DNA of 64,000 nucleotides from Dysosmobacter welbionis (GTDB lineage Bacteria; Bacillota; Clostridia; Oscillospirales; Oscillospiraceae). Position numbers and translations under genes: made by a program. Shown in pieces: positions 63,193 through 64,000 of this stretch (positions are counted from its first letter, which is position 1; each line of letters opens with the position of its first letter). The notes below the pieces were generated by a model, which had not been told where the DNA came from, ran no database searches, and saw nothing but the letters and a program-made list of their open reading frames with translations. The DNA is taken from NCBI RefSeq assembly GCF_005121165.3, contig NZ_CP034413.3, positions 3,434,001-3,498,000 on the forward strand, written 5' to 3'.

Positions 63193-64000
63193 GTGAGGGA
63201 GCAGGAATACCGCGTCCCCCGGGCCCATGGCCCCAAGGTGGCCGTCATCGGCGGCGGCCACGGCCTGTCCAACATGCTGCGGGGACTGAAGCAATATACG
63301 GAGAATATCTCCGCCATCGTCACGGTGGCGGATGATGGCGGCGGCTCCGGCATGCTGCGCCAGGACCTGGGGATGCCTCCGCCGGGGGACATCCGCAGCT
63401 GTATGGAGGCCCTGGCAAACACGGAGCCGGTGATGCGGGAGCTGCTCCACTACCGCTTCACCGAGGGGAGCCTGGCGGGGCAGAGCTTCGGCAACCTGTT
63501 TCTGGCGGCGCTGAACGGCATCTCCCCGTCCTTTGACGCGGCGGTGCGCCGCATGAGCCAGGTCCTGGCCATCACCGGACGGGTGCTGCCGGTGACCACG
63601 GCGGACGTGCAGCTGGAGGCGGAATTTGAGAACGGCGCCACGGTGGTGGGGGAGTCCAAGATCTTTTACTGCAAAAAGCAGGAGGACTGCCGCATCCGCC
63701 AGGTGCGTCTGATCCCCTCCCGGCCCAAGGCCCTGCCGGAGGCGGTCTCCGCCATCGCCGACGCGGATATGATCGTCCTGGGGCCCGGCAGCCTGTACAC
63801 CAGCATCATCCCCAATCTGCTGGTGGATGGCATCGTGAAGGCGATCCGGGAGTCCGACGCCCTGAAGGTCTATGTCTGCAACGTCATGACCCAGGAGGGG
63901 GAGACGGAGGGCTACACCGTATCCGACCACATCGCCGCCATCTTCGCCCATTCGGCGCAGGGCCTGTTCCGCCTGTGCCTCACCAACTCCTCGCCCATCC
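63193..64000 (+). CDS. yvcK: YvcK-type gluconeogenesis factor, C-terminus outside the window
   Basis: 269 codons are visible; the frame is open at the right edge. The GTG at 63193 has GGAGG seven bases upstream. The CofD-like fold starts KVAVIGGGHGLSNMLRGLKQYTENISAIVTVADDGGGSGMLRQDLGMPPPGDIRSC, with the conserved DDGGSSG-like loop (here DDGGGSG). YvcK-like proteins bind UDP-sugars and are needed for peptidoglycan synthesis on gluconeogenic carbon. The rapZ-yvcK pair is normally followed by whiA. Confidence 0.93.
   Translation, partial: MREQEYRVPRAHGPKVAVIGGGHGLSNMLRGLKQYTENISAIVTVADDGGGSGMLRQDLGMPPPGDIRSCMEALANTEPVMRELLHYRFTEGSLAGQSFGNLFLAALNGISPSFDAAVRRMSQVLAITGRVLPVTTADVQLEAEFENGATVVGESKIFYCKKQEDCRIRQVRLIPSRPKALPEAVSAIADADMIVLGPGSLYTSIIPNLLVDGIVKAIRESDALKVYVCNVMTQEGETEGYTVSDHIAAIFAHSAQGLFRLCLTNSSPI

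Overview
The window is a GC-rich chromosome segment of a Gram-positive, spore-forming, anaerobic member of the Clostridia. Supporting evidence is SpoIIM, an Na+-type V-ATPase operon, the hprK-murB-rapZ-yvcK block typical of Firmicutes, S-layer homology (SLH) domains, rubredoxin and flavodiiron oxygen defence, TTG/GTG starts and consensus sigma-A promoters. An Oscillospiraceae-like gut bacterium is my inference from this gene mix and base composition; no marker sequence was compared.

Layout. 1-1266: end of a GLUG-repeat surface protein. 2053-5269: mtnK, mtnA and a class II aldolase, matching the 5-deoxyribose/methylthioribose salvage route called the DHAP shunt. 5607-8564: a flavin-ferredoxin protein joined to an OpuC-type quaternary-amine ABC transporter. 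8658-12566 (minus): TRAP transporter and a Crp/Fnr-family regulator with a PrfA-box-like site at -41.5 of its likely promoter. 12764-15053: DUF362 and flavodoxin genes behind a perfect promoter flanked by two identical palindromes, then a TetR regulator. 15459-19715: LysR regulator, GntP-type permease, 3-hydroxybutyrate dehydrogenase and 3-hydroxyacyl-CoA dehydrogenase. 20015-26813 (minus): ABC exporter with a permease-M1 peptidase fusion, an alpha/beta hydrolase and a two-component system. 27710-31352 (minus): Rrf2 regulator, an acyl-CoA dehydrogenase-EtfA-rubredoxin fusion and a flavodiiron protein.

31435-42720 is the accessory region. It holds a beta-helix gene remnant, a retron (promoter, msr-msd-like RNA, reverse transcriptase), a tyrosine recombinase, a 261-bp segment bounded by 24-bp inverted repeats that carries a promoter now pointing away from the next gene, a 1646-residue SLH surface protein, a dead IS200-type transposase, an FAD-Rieske oxidoreductase and a broken integrase beside tRNA-Arg. 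The inverted-repeat segment reads as a phase-variation switch with its own recombinase, caught in the OFF orientation. The retron and the switch are the two systems most worth pursuing.

43015-54561 returns to core genes: a DivIVA-like protein, the V-ATPase operon in the order ntpFIKECGABD and a second flavodiiron protein. 54689-59178 (minus) carries asnA, spoIIM, gltX, a GNAT protein, rpmB and crcB. 59488-64000 carries hprK, a ROK kinase, murB, rapZ and a truncated yvcK.

Several otherwise intact genes (ABC permease, DAO-Rieske, ntpI, ROK kinase, rapZ twice, probably the GNAT gene) are broken by the same lesion: a one-base contraction of a homopolymer run. I read these as sequencing errors rather than pseudogenes.
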